Assembly (NCBI GenBank): GCA_965199705.1
Contig: OZ241359.1
Location: 744,001-808,000 of the forward strand
Length of the DNA: 64,000 nt
Origin: Azophilus sp965199705
GTDB taxonomy: Bacteria; Pseudomonadota; Gammaproteobacteria; Pseudomonadales; Azotimanducaceae
Direction: 5' to 3'
The position numbers and the translations under genes were made by a program. Shown piece after piece: positions 7,916-15,723 of the stretch. The first letter of the stretch is position 1. Every line of letters starts with the position of its first letter. The notes beneath the pieces were generated by a model. It saw only the letters and a program-made list of their open reading frames with translations. It did not search any database and was not told where the DNA came from.

Positions 7916-8695
7916 CTATGCGGTGCGCAGGATATGTTCAAATTGATCCGGCCTCGACCACCACGCAATTTCCGATTGCTGTTCTACCAAGTTGAAATCT
8001 TCTTCGCGCCAGACATCGTTTGTATCGTCAAAGAGCGATACGAACACCAGACCGCTTCGGGCGACTTTCAGATGGCTGAGGTCCAGACATCCGGCCACAA
8101 CATGTTCAACTATACGTCTTGACGCGCCGCGTGAACCGGCGCTCAGCAAAAATATCCAAGCTGTCCGCTCATTAATGCGCGTTTGATAATCTACCGACCA
8201 ATTTCGCCCGGACCTACCGGTCTCCCTTACGGAACGCTCGAAAGGTACAAGCTTTTCCGAAAACCAATCGCCTACCTCATCCGCAACAGTCTCGACCGCA
8301 CGGGTCCGCAACGTGAACCACAGGTCGGAAACGCGCAGAGCCGCCTGAGCGACCAAAGTTGCCGCTTCCCCCAATGAATCAATTTTTTCGACTCGAAGCG
8401 TCAGTTGTCCGTGATCAAGACTTATACCCAATGTCTGGCACGAATCCTCGATCAAGCGGTTCTGTTTTGGGGACCTCTGCGCGTTGGTGGTCTGCAGGCT
8501 AATCCATCCCAAGGTCTCGCCAAAGTCCGTAACGCTGTAGTGCGTCCCGCGGTCGATCACATAGACATCAATGATCCCACCGTCGGGATACATCAAAGGT
8601 GTCCTCACCCGGATGCCTTCGCGTGGTGCCTTCGCGCACTCGAATAGCGACGGAAGCGAAGCTCCGACTGTCGAGCACAATTCCTCAATGTTCAT
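7916..8695 (-). CDS. DUF1828 domain-containing protein
   Basis: 259 aa starting MNIEELCSTVGASLPSLFEC. The start at 8695 is chosen because AGGGGAG precedes it by about 9 nt on the minus strand. The N-terminal half (VRTPLMYPDGGIIDVYVIDRG, YSVTDFGETLGWI, QNRLIEDSCQTLGI) matches the DUF1828 pattern. The rest looks like a C-terminal companion region with SLFDDTN near its end. DUF1828 proteins have no assigned function and are common in restriction, toxin and phage-defence neighbourhoods. GC content is lower here than in flanking housekeeping genes. The same frame continues upstream into a relic of another gene, giving an artificially longer ORF to 8806. Confidence 0.75.
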   Translation of the reverse strand: MNIEELCSTVGASLPSLFECAKAPREGIRVRTPLMYPDGGIIDVYVIDRGTHYSVTDFGETLGWISLQTTNAQRSPKQNRLIEDSCQTLGISLDHGQLTLRVEKIDSLGEAATLVAQAALRVSDLWFTLRTRAVETVADEVGDWFSEKLVPFERSVRETGRSGRNWSVDYQTRINERTAWIFLLSAGSRGASRRIVEHVVAGCLDLSHLKVARSGLVFVSLFDDTNDVWREEDFNLVEQQSEIAWWSRPDQFEHILRTA

Positions 8696-8725
8696 AACAG
8701 CAACTCCCCTTGAATCTTTGGGGCC

Positions 8726-8871
8726 GAGCTCATACGTGAACGCGAAACGCTGGACCAGACCATCGCGAATCTGGATGTCGCTCGTATCGGCCAGATATCG
8801 CGCCAACCCTCCTTCAAGGCGTTGACTCGCCTGTTCGAAGGGGCAGTCTTGAGTGTATTGTCGAAGGGCAT
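8726..8871 (-). pseudogene. Remnant of HI0074-type nucleotidyltransferase substrate-binding protein
   Basis: Reading the minus strand, ATG at 8871 gives MPFDNTLK. A one-base frame change then leads to QASQRLEGGLARYLADT and RDGLVQRFAFTYEL, the recognisable N-terminal four-helix motif of the HI0074 (HEPN-like) partner of minimal nucleotidyltransferases. Sequence after FTYEL no longer matches (expected AWK...). So the gene is both frameshifted and truncated, and it runs in frame into DUF1828. No MNT nucleotidyltransferase partner is visible. Confidence 0.55.
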
Positions 8872-8999
8872 GTCGTTATTCGCTTTAAAAACCTGATTTG
8901 CGGAGCCGTTTATGGCTCATCTGTGACACGCAAACGGTTTTGTGGTTCGTTTTATCGCAAAAATGACCAACAAAACTCTTTGTAGGTCATCTATGAGCA

Positions 9000-10118
9000 T
9001 CAAAATACCTCTCTCCCTTCGGCAGCATTCAACAGATCCGCGAATACCAGCACGGCTGCTCGACGTCCTTTCCCCTCGGCCAGTGTTTTGACGATACTCG
9101 CGTCGCGCAGAACATTCAGTATCCGTTTTGCCGAGGATTGAGGAATACTTGATTGCTTCGCGAAATCGGTACTGCGGAAGATCGGGCACTCGAATATCCA
9201 GTCCAGCGCGTAGATTGCGTATTGCGAATGGGTCAGTTGCACGACACGATCCTTCAAATCGTCGTAAAGCCTGCGAATCTCCCGCGCCTTGGCCAGATTG
9301 TCTTCCGCCTGTCGCGTCACGGCTTCAAGAAAGAACCGGCACCAGCCCGTCCAGTCATCATCGCGGGACACCCGCAGCAGCCCCTCATAGTAGGCAGATC
9401 GATTGGTCTCCAGCCAGGCGCTGATGTAGAACACCGGTCGGTCAATCAGCCCGCGCCGCCAGAGAAAAAGCGGCACGAGCAGGCGACCGAGGCGCCCGTT
9501 GCCATCCAGAAACGGGTGCAGCGCTTCGAACTCGGCATGCAGCACTGCCAGTTGAATCAGCGGGTCGGGCACCTCGTCATTGTTGATATAGCGCTCCCAG
9601 CGAGCCATGGCATCAGGCAATCGATCCGCCGAGATGGGGACATAGGACGCGGTGCGCACGTCGCTACCGGGCGGGCCAATCCAGTTCTGGATGCGACGCA
9701 ATTCGCCCGGGTCCTTGTTTTCGCCACGCACTCCAGACATGAGCACACGATGCGCCTCCTTGATCACGCGCAGGCACAGGGGTAATTCCTCAAGCATCTG
9801 TTCCGAGACCCGGAGTGCTTCACGGTAATTGATGATCTCCACGATGTCGGCCTGGCGCTCGGCGGACGCGGGCGCTTGCCCCGCCTCGTATTCCAGCACT
9901 TCGCCCAGAGTGGCTTGGGTGCCCTCGATGCGTGAGGAAAGTACCGCTTCCTGCATCAGCAAGGGAGTCACCAGAATGCGTGGATTCGGCACCGTGGCAA
10001 GCGTACCGTCGTACCGCGCCAAGGCCGCGCTTGCCTGACCGATCAGCGGAGCCAGCAGCCGCCAGTCGAGGCGCTCCTCGGGCGGAAAGGCTTCTTGCTG
10101 ATACTGCGCGGCGGTCAT
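9000..10118 (-). CDS. Fic family protein (putative AMP transferase)
   Basis: 372 aa. The Fic core motif HPFLDGNGRLGR is at residues 201-212 with all catalytic positions (His201, Asp205, Asn207, Arg209). An inhibitory-helix motif SSRIEGT at 61-67 provides the Ser/Glu pattern of class II (self-inhibited) Fic proteins. A C-terminal winged-helix segment (IYALDWIFECPIFRSTDFAKQ to ILNVLRDASIV) follows. Fic enzymes transfer AMP to target proteins. The start overlaps the stop of the hsdM fragment as ATGA, so it was the gene after hsdM in a type I restriction operon, a known arrangement. The enzyme itself looks intact although its operon is broken. Confidence 0.93.
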   Translation of the reverse strand: MTAAQYQQEAFPPEERLDWRLLAPLIGQASAALARYDGTLATVPNPRILVTPLLMQEAVLSSRIEGTQATLGEVLEYEAGQAPASAERQADIVEIINYREALRVSEQMLEELPLCLRVIKEAHRVLMSGVRGENKDPGELRRIQNWIGPPGSDVRTASYVPISADRLPDAMARWERYINNDEVPDPLIQLAVLHAEFEALHPFLDGNGRLGRLLVPLFLWRRGLIDRPVFYISAWLETNRSAYYEGLLRVSRDDDWTGWCRFFLEAVTRQAEDNLAKAREIRRLYDDLKDRVVQLTHSQYAIYALDWIFECPIFRSTDFAKQSSIPQSSAKRILNVLRDASIVKTLAEGKGRRAAVLVFADLLNAAEGREVF

Positions 10119-10352
10119 GGCTGGCTCCGAAAGCCGAGACGCTCCAGGTTTTCGGCAATGGCAGCGTTCAGCCGTGCGCCCTCAGCCTGCTGCTCGCGCA
10201 GTGCGGCCACGAGACATTGCATCCTGTCGGCAAAGGGTTCGCCATCATCCTCTGTGGGCGGGGCACCAACATAGCGCCCTGGAGTCAGCACATGACCGTG
10301 CATGCGCACCTCCTCAAGCGACGCGCTTTTGCAGAATCCCGGTTCGTCCTGG
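10115..10352 (-). pseudogene. hsdM: Type I restriction methylase HsdM, C-terminal fragment
   Basis: The minus-strand frame ends with DEPGFCKSASLEEV, HGHVLTPGRYVGA, DDGEPFADRM and an ALREQQAEGARLNAAIAENL coiled-coil tail. This is the characteristic C-terminus of type I DNA methyltransferase subunits. Upstream of DEPGFCKSA the sequence changes abruptly into the 37-bp repeat at 10353-10389 and transposase debris, so the catalytic part is gone. It ends 4 bp inside the Fic start. No hsdS or hsdR is recognisable in the window. Confidence 0.8.
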
Positions 10353-10389
10353 CCCAAGTTTACCAAGGCGGGGTCATTTTGGGTTTGTT
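10353..10389 (+). repeat. 37-bp direct repeat, copy 1
   Basis: Starts CCCAAGTTTACCAAGG and ends TTTTGGGTTTGTT. It is identical over 37 bp and in the same orientation at 14397-14433. Here it joins the hsdM fragment to the IS1634-like remnant, so it is probably a transposon end or a recombination scar. Confidence 0.85.
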
Positions 10390-10456
10390 TGTGTGGGCAG
10401 GATTTTGGGGATGTTGTCGGGTATTGACACTGGGCCCATACCCAATCCTGACCTGC

Positions 10457-10837
10457 ATGTTCATCCGCCGCACGCAAACCCGCCGAGCCAAGGATGGTTC
10501 GACCTACAGCACCACTCGCCTGGTGCATAGTGGAGGGCATGGCGCAGCGCCCGGCGCAGAACGAGACCCTGTGGCGATCTGCCCGGAGTCCATGGGCGCG
10601 ATGCAACTGTATCGGGCCTCGGACGCCCTGGTGAAGCACCGCGACGCCATAGAAGCGCACCTGTACGAGCGCGCCATGAACCTGTTCGGCCTGTGCGCCA
10701 CGGTGACGCTTTTTGATCTGGCCAACACCTGCTTCGAGGGGGATGCCGCAGGCCAGCCCCTGGCCCGACACGGGCACTCCAAGGAAAAACGCAGCGACTG
10801 TCCTCTGTTCACGCTCGGCCAAGAGTTCTCTGTGTGA
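10457..10837 (+). pseudogene. IS1634-family transposase, internally deleted
   Basis: An ATG at 10457 gives MFIRRTQTRRAKDGSTYSTTRLVHS, the typical IS1634 transposase start. The frame then jumps to an internal part (MQLYRASDALVKHRDAIEAHL, FGLCATVTLFDLANTCFEGD, HGHSKEKRSDCP) and stops shortly after. Several hundred residues of the catalytic DDE region are missing, so it cannot be an active transposase. Notably, the frame has been kept across the internal deletion. Confidence 0.75.
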
Positions 10838-10941
10838 TCGGCGCCCGCTTTAGCGCCTTCAGATGGCGCCGGCCATTCCCCCTCTTGCACTCGACCAAGA
10901 ACGCGACTACGCGTGCGTTCTTTGCCCGTCTGGACTGGTGG

Positions 10942-12894
10942 CTATTCACATCCTTTGTGGTTGAGGGCGCCTCGATTGTGCCGCGCCGCCCAAGCGTCTG
11001 ACCAGGACCGTCCGTGGTCGGCGCCGGTGGCTGGCGCGACGCGAAACAGTGACCCATGTTCATCAGAATACGCCACGGGCAGTCGGGAACCCAGTTGCTC
11101 TTCCAGTCGAGTCATCCATCCTTGCTCGCGCTTCGGTTCGGGGAACACAGCAAACATCGAAATGCCGCGCGCCCTCAGTCGATCCGCCAATTGGTCCATG
11201 CACTCCCGGTAGGGTACGGTGGTTCGCGAGATTGCCATGAGGCCAAAGTAGTCGCCCACGATTCGATTGGCGCGTACATAGGAGTACAGGGCGTTTGGTG
11301 GAACGGCGAAAACTACCTCACCCTTTGCGCCCTCGCGCTCCAGGTGCTCGACGACGCCGTACTCAGGCAGGCGCTCGCGCAGGAAGCGGTCGCGGTGCTC
11401 TACTCGCTCGGTCAAGGCATCGTGGTGCAACCAACGGCTGTGCTCCAGGACGTGTTGCCCTGCGAGCATGAGCACGGTCGCCGCTGCCGCGAATGCCGCG
11501 AGGCGAGCCATTGATGCTTTGAGAACTCGCGGACCCCGAACCCTGGCGCCCAACCCGGCTGCCAGAAGGAAGATGCGCTCGACGGACCAGGCTGAAATCA
11601 GGCATAGCAAGGGCAGCACCGGCGTGAGGTAGCGAAAGAATGGGGCGGTGAAAAACCAACCAACCACGATGACGAGCACCAGGAGACCATAAGGCCGAAT
11701 CCTGGACTTGCGCCAGGGTGTCAGAAGCAACGCGACCAGCCCGACAGACACCAGGGCGGGTACTTCCAGAGTCGTGAATCGCCCGGGCTCCGTGACGAGT
11801 TCGTAGGGCAGTTTGAACAAGTCGGCGAGGTTGCTTTCTCGGGATGAATTGGTGAGTTGGCGCGTCTGGCTTGCCAGGTCCTCGTTTTCCCAAGGCCATG
11901 TGCCGAACCACTCGCCGGCAAATGGGGATACCGGATTCCCCGTCCAGATGAGGTTGTAGACGTACCAGCACGCACCACTCAATACCGCTACCGTCGCAAA
12001 GCGCATCACCGCTGTCTTCGAGCGCAGACGATAAGCTGCCCAGGCGACCAGCAGGGGAAACAGCGCCAGGGCGAGGTACTTCGAGCCAAGGGCGGCGCCG
12101 CAGGCCAAGCCGGCGCAGAGCAGCAGCGGTGGTCGTCTGGCAGCTCGGTCAAGGCAGACCAGGGTGGCCATGAAAAAGGCTGCAACGCCGAGATCAATGT
12201 AGGCGGTGGCCGCGTACATCTGCAAGTTCGGCGTTGCGAAGAACAGCATGGCGCCGCAGAAGGCGACGAGGCGACCACAAACCGGGGTTGCCAGCACATA
12301 CAGCGCAAGGCCTGCCAAGGCGCCGAGCAGCAAGTGCAGGAAGTGCGGCGTCAGGTCATTGCCGAATAACAGCCCGGCGGCATAAAGCAGGTTTACGTTC
12401 AGAGTGAAAAACGGGTAACGCAGATGCAAGTCGGGCGCTATGCGCCCCTGCTCCACGAATTGCAGCGCATAGGGCAGGTGGTAGCGCACTTCGTCGGATG
12501 CGAGCGGTGGGGTCAGGGCGTTGAGCGCAACAGGCGCCAGCAGGCCGCATGCAATAAGGCCCATCGCCAGCCGGGCGGCTGATCGTCTGCTGATGAATGC
12601 GGTCTCGCTTGATGGGTGCAATCTGGCCATCTGCCCGCGCAGCCGCCAGCCGGCGATTCCAAGCACGGTGCCGGCGGTTACCACGACTGCGGGCAGGGTG
12701 AACATGCCGATCAGCCCAAGCGCGAACAGCAACAGGATGCCGATTGCCAGGCCCGTGGGTACGCAGATCGAAATCGCTTCGACCAGGGTCAATCGCGGCT
12801 CGGTGGGAGCAATCACCGCCCATCCTGTCGCCAACGCCCACAGGCCGAAACTGCAGACGATGCCCAGTTGTTGCAGAAGTTCGAGGTAGGCCAC
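10942..12894 (-). CDS. Polytopic GT-C-type glycosyltransferase (ArnT/PMT-like)
   Basis: A 650-aa integral membrane protein with about 12 hydrophobic segments and an acidic motif SDE at 133-135 in the first large loop (LTPPLASDEVRYHLPYALQF). This is the arrangement of glycosyltransferases that use polyprenyl-phosphate sugars on the outer face of the inner membrane. The soluble C-terminal part after about residue 500 would be periplasmic. The GTG start at 12894 is 6 bp after the stop of the GT2-GtrA gene, so the two are co-translated. The acceptor (lipid A, O-antigen, protein) cannot be deduced. The gene ends about 100 bp from the IS1634 remnant. Confidence 0.75.
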   Translation of the reverse strand: MAYLELLQQLGIVCSFGLWALATGWAVIAPTEPRLTLVEAISICVPTGLAIGILLLFALGLIGMFTLPAVVVTAGTVLGIAGWRLRGQMARLHPSSETAFISRRSAARLAMGLIACGLLAPVALNALTPPLASDEVRYHLPYALQFVEQGRIAPDLHLRYPFFTLNVNLLYAAGLLFGNDLTPHFLHLLLGALAGLALYVLATPVCGRLVAFCGAMLFFATPNLQMYAATAYIDLGVAAFFMATLVCLDRAARRPPLLLCAGLACGAALGSKYLALALFPLLVAWAAYRLRSKTAVMRFATVAVLSGACWYVYNLIWTGNPVSPFAGEWFGTWPWENEDLASQTRQLTNSSRESNLADLFKLPYELVTEPGRFTTLEVPALVSVGLVALLLTPWRKSRIRPYGLLVLVIVVGWFFTAPFFRYLTPVLPLLCLISAWSVERIFLLAAGLGARVRGPRVLKASMARLAAFAAAATVLMLAGQHVLEHSRWLHHDALTERVEHRDRFLRERLPEYGVVEHLEREGAKGEVVFAVPPNALYSYVRANRIVGDYFGLMAISRTTVPYRECMDQLADRLRARGISMFAVFPEPKREQGWMTRLEEQLGSRLPVAYSDEHGSLFRVAPATGADHGRSWSDAWAARHNRGALNHKGCE

Positions 12895-12900
12895 TCGTCC

Positions 12901-14031
12901 TTACCGGCGTGGCTTGCGGAGGGCGAAGACGAACCGGCTCAAAACCGTGAAGTTGATGAAGAACACCAGGCCATCGACCAGCGGTTTGGCGATGAAGCCT
13001 TCCATCGCCAGGCCTTCCACTGTGAGCAGCAACAGCGCGCTTGCCAGAGTCAGGGAGAAGGCGACTGCCGCCAGATAGCGAATCGCCTTGGTTGCGGTTC
13101 GGCCTGGCGAGCGAAACGAGAAAGTCTGATGGCCCAGGAAATTAGCTGCGGCGCTTACCACCCGGGCTGCGACATTGGCGACAAGGTAGGGTACCGAGAG
13201 AACGTAGGACAGCAGCAGAAACAGCAGGTAGTCGATCAGGAAGGAGGCAACGCCAGTGATTCCGTATCGAGCCAGGCGGGCGAGCACGCGCCATGAGTCA
13301 GCCACTGCTCGGAATCGGGTGGCCGCGTTGCCATCGAAGTAGATCGTCTCGATTTCCACTGAGTCGATTCGCGGCAGGGATTGCGCGGCGAGGATGAGCA
13401 TTTCCATCTCCGTCTCGTACAGTCCTCCGCCCAGGGCGCCGAGAACGCTTTGTGCGAACGGTTGCGAAAGCAGCCTGAAGCCGGTTTGCGTGTCCCGTAT
13501 TGCGACGCCGGTTTGCAGTCGGAAGAAGGCGGCCGCGAAGCGGTTTCCCAAGCGGCTCTTGAATGGCATCGCTTGCTGATCCAGTCGCTCGCCGAGCACC
13601 AGGTGAACTTCCCTGCCTTCGGCCAGAAGCTGCCGAAACCGGGCAATGTCCGCAGGATTGTGCTGTCCATCACTGTCCAGGGTCAGAACGAAGTCCTGGG
13701 GACGCATTTGGTGCAGGCAGCGCTTGATCCCGGTCATCAGGGCGAAGCCCTTCCCGCGGTTCGATGGATGGCTGAGGAGCGTAACGTTCGGCGCGTCTTC
13801 GCAGCGCTTCAGGTAGCGTCGGTTCTCTGCGTCGCAGCCGTCATCGACCAGGACGACGGTGTCAACGAGATGGCGTGCGCTCTCGACCACATCGAGAACC
13901 CGTGGCCCCGGGTTGTAAGCGGGGATGACCAGATGCAGTTCATGGTCGGGCTTTGAACCAGCGCCCGTGCCGACCTGCTGGCTGGCATTCGCTGGCTCTT
14001 GGGGGGGGGGAGGGGGGGAATCAGGTTTCAT
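12901..14031 (-). CDS. GT2 glycosyltransferase fused to GtrA-like flippase domain
   Basis: 376 aa. Residues about 30-230 form a GT2 domain of the polyprenyl-phosphate sugar synthase type: VIPAYN at 35-40, VDDG, and the metal/nucleotide motif DSDGQH at 119-124. Residues about 250-370 form a four-helix GtrA-like membrane domain (YGITGVASFLIDYLLFLLL onward), thought to flip the lipid-linked sugar. It should make and export the donor used by the adjacent GT-C enzyme, like a compact gtrAB-gtrC set. The first 10 codons, MKPDSPPPPP, contain a G10-A-G7 tract on the plus strand (14001-14018), where slippage would shift the frame. Confidence 0.85.
   Translation of the reverse strand: MKPDSPPPPPQEPANASQQVGTGAGSKPDHELHLVIPAYNPGPRVLDVVESARHLVDTVVLVDDGCDAENRRYLKRCEDAPNVTLLSHPSNRGKGFALMTGIKRCLHQMRPQDFVLTLDSDGQHNPADIARFRQLLAEGREVHLVLGERLDQQAMPFKSRLGNRFAAAFFRLQTGVAIRDTQTGFRLLSQPFAQSVLGALGGGLYETEMEMLILAAQSLPRIDSVEIETIYFDGNAATRFRAVADSWRVLARLARYGITGVASFLIDYLLFLLLSYVLSVPYLVANVAARVVSAAANFLGHQTFSFRSPGRTATKAIRYLAAVAFSLTLASALLLLTVEGLAMEGFIAKPLVDGLVFFINFTVLSRFVFALRKPRR
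14001..14018. repeat. G10-A-G7 homopolymer tract in GT2-GtrA coding start
   Basis: Ten G, one A, seven G on the plus strand, encoding the Pro5 run at residues 6-10 of the minus-strand gene. It lies within 30 bp of the ATG. Such tracts are hot spots for slipped-strand mispairing and on/off switching of surface glycosylation genes. Confidence 0.8.
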
Positions 14032-14079
14032 TTGCCCAGAAGCGCTGATCGACCTGGCTGTTGATGCGGTTGCACCCTC

Positions 14080-14394
14080 TCAGAATACCGCTTGCCAGCG
14101 GCGTTCCACAGGCTTCACTTCACTGCACTCGGGCTTGAAGCCGACAAATATGTCTCGCCAGATTGGATAACGTCGTTTTTCCAGCACATCGATCCGGGCA
14201 AAACCTCCCTCGGACTTCATGAACTCGTAGATCCAGTTGCTGTCGTATTGCATGCCAATTCTTTCAATGTAGTGGTCTTCCGTGGATTCCCCCATCTCAA
14301 GAAGACAGACAAGACGAGTCTTTTGGAACAACCAGCGCATACAGTCAAGACCGTGAGCCGGTGACTTTTGCATCATGACCCACTGAAAAACACT
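14080..14394 (-). pseudogene. 3' fragment of unknown gene upstream of GT2-GtrA
   Basis: The minus-strand frame reads FQKTRLVCLLEMGESTEDHYIERIG, NWIYEFMKSEGGFARIDVLEKRRYPIWRDIFVGFKPE and then stops, 48 bp before the GT2-GtrA start. It looks like natural coding sequence and could be the C-terminus of a methyltransferase or other sugar-modifying enzyme. It meets the 37-bp repeat at 14397 and has no plausible N-terminus, so I treat it as truncated. Family not recognised with confidence. Confidence 0.4.
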
Positions 14395-14396
14395 AA

Positions 14397-14433
14397 CCCA
14401 AGTTTACCAAGGCGGGGTCATTTTGGGTTTGTT
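14397..14433 (+). repeat. 37-bp direct repeat, copy 2
   Basis: Same 37 bp and orientation as 10353-10389. Here it is followed by repeats of TGAGCCTGAA and an integrase remnant. The two copies bracket the glycosyltransferase cassette. Confidence 0.85.
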
Positions 14434-14560
14434 CAGCCTTGTCCAATGCAAAGTGAGCCTGAACTGGGAAGCCTTGTCCAATGAGGTATGAGCCTGAAGG
14501 GGTGTTGGGTTTCCAACGGGAAGTGAGCCTGAAGGGTGGGGGTTTTGGGATCATCGGAGG
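14434..14560 (+). repeat. Repeat-rich transposon end (TGAGCCTGAA and CCTTGTCCAATG motifs)
   Basis: Three copies of TGAGCCTGAA (near 14452, 14488 and 14526) and two of GCCTTGTCCAATG lie in 127 bp before the integrase remnant. Repeated short motifs at an end are typical transposase-binding sites. Confidence 0.6.
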
Positions 14561-14869
14561 ATGATCGTGACACTTCAGACCGAACGGATTCGGACGTTGG
14601 TGCGGTTCAGCTACCACAGGCTGGGGAAGGTGGCCAAGGGGCTGGTGCGGGCCTGCCTGGAGAAGGCGACGGGTCTGTCGAGGGCGCAGGTTGCGCGGGC
14701 GGTTATGCGGCGGCAGCTGGAGGTGTCCGGCGACTGGCGTTTCGAGCGCTTGGCCGGACTCTCCAACGGCCATCTGTACAACCTGCGCAAATGCCGGACC
14801 TGCCGGAACGTCCGGGCGTCGATTGTGTTGGAGACAGGCAAGGTGTTAAATTTCGCCAAGATGCACTGA
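14561..14869 (+). pseudogene. Integrase/transposase remnant with internal deletions
   Basis: ATG at 14561 gives MIVTLQTERIRTL, then SYHRLGKVAKGLVRACLEK, TGLSRAQVAR, then RRQLEVSGDWRFERLAGL and SNGHLYNLRKCRTCR. These blocks occur in DDE integrase-type transposases but are normally far apart. Here they are joined in one 102-aa frame, so at least two internal deletions have occurred and the whole catalytic core is missing. The copy is non-autonomous. Confidence 0.65.
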
Positions 14870-14891
14870 CGGACAACCGGAGGGGGGTTGC

Positions 14892-15647
14892 ATGTCATCC
14901 TGGCGGTCCCGCGCAATCCCCACAGGCGCGGCTGTTTCCTTGCTGACACCGCTGGTCGGAGCGTTCGGCTATCGGTTCTTCGAGTTGCCGCTCGATATCA
15001 GTCTGCTGCTGGTTGTGGTCGGATTCCTGCTGGTCGCCATGACTGTCCTCGGCGGCTCGCTGGCGCTCTTCCTGGCCTGGCGCAAGGGCCAACGGAGCGC
15101 CTGGACGGATTGGGGCGGTGTCGGGATGACCTTGGCGTTCAGCCTGGTGCTGCTTGCCTATCTCGGGCTTCAGCTGGAGCGAGCCTTGTCCCTGCCGTCG
15201 ATTCACAACATCACGACAGATCAGCTTGATCCGCCGCAATTCACCGATGTTCCGGCCCTGCGTGGCGAAGGCGCCAACCCGCTCGCCTATGACGCCGAGG
15301 CGATTGGCCCGGTGCAGGCCGGCGCCTATCCGGAGCTGGCCTCGCTGGCGCTTTCGGCGCCCTTGCCGGAGGTGACGGACGCAGCCCTGGCAGTGCTTGA
15401 GGATATGGGCCTTGAGCTTGTGGCCGAGCATCGCGATGGCACGCCGGACGAGCATGTGATCGAGGCCACAGCCACGACCTTCTGGTTTGGCTTCAAGGAC
15501 GACGTGGTCATTCGTGTGCGTCGCGTGGATACAGGCTCGCTGGTGGACGGGCGCAGCGTTTCGCGCATTGGCAGGGGTGACCTGGGCGCTAACGCACGCC
15601 GTCTTGAGACATTCCTGCACGCGCTGCAGAGTCGATTTCCGCACTGA
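14892..15647 (+). CDS. DUF1499 domain-containing membrane protein
   Basis: 251 aa. There are three N-terminal hydrophobic segments (about 10-100), then a soluble DUF1499 domain with its typical landmarks: SIHNITTD at about 103-110, IEATATTFWFGFKDDVVIRV, and RSVSRIGRGDLGANARR near the end. The ATG follows GGAGG with about 5-nt spacing. The function of DUF1499 is unknown. It is the first gene after the integrase remnant and points the same way as the export genes that follow 76 bp downstream, but no functional link is evident. Confidence 0.85.
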   Translation: MSSWRSRAIPTGAAVSLLTPLVGAFGYRFFELPLDISLLLVVVGFLLVAMTVLGGSLALFLAWRKGQRSAWTDWGGVGMTLAFSLVLLAYLGLQLERALSLPSIHNITTDQLDPPQFTDVPALRGEGANPLAYDAEAIGPVQAGAYPELASLALSAPLPEVTDAALAVLEDMGLELVAEHRDGTPDEHVIEATATTFWFGFKDDVVIRVRRVDTGSLVDGRSVSRIGRGDLGANARRLETFLHALQSRFPH

Positions 15648-15723
15648 ATTGAAGAAGACGCCCCTCTCGCACACAACCTTCTGACCGGCAATATGAGGCC
15701 CTGTTTGCCATACGGGCCTGCCG

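Noticed and set aside
8696..8806. N-terminal extension of the DUF1828 gene to 8806
   Set aside because: A strong Shine-Dalgarno points to 8695, and the extension is a relic of another family.
9932..10456. Upstream extension of the IS1634-like frame across hsdM and Fic
   Set aside because: Antisense to recognisable coding sequence; the transposase start is clearly at MFIRRTQTR (10457).
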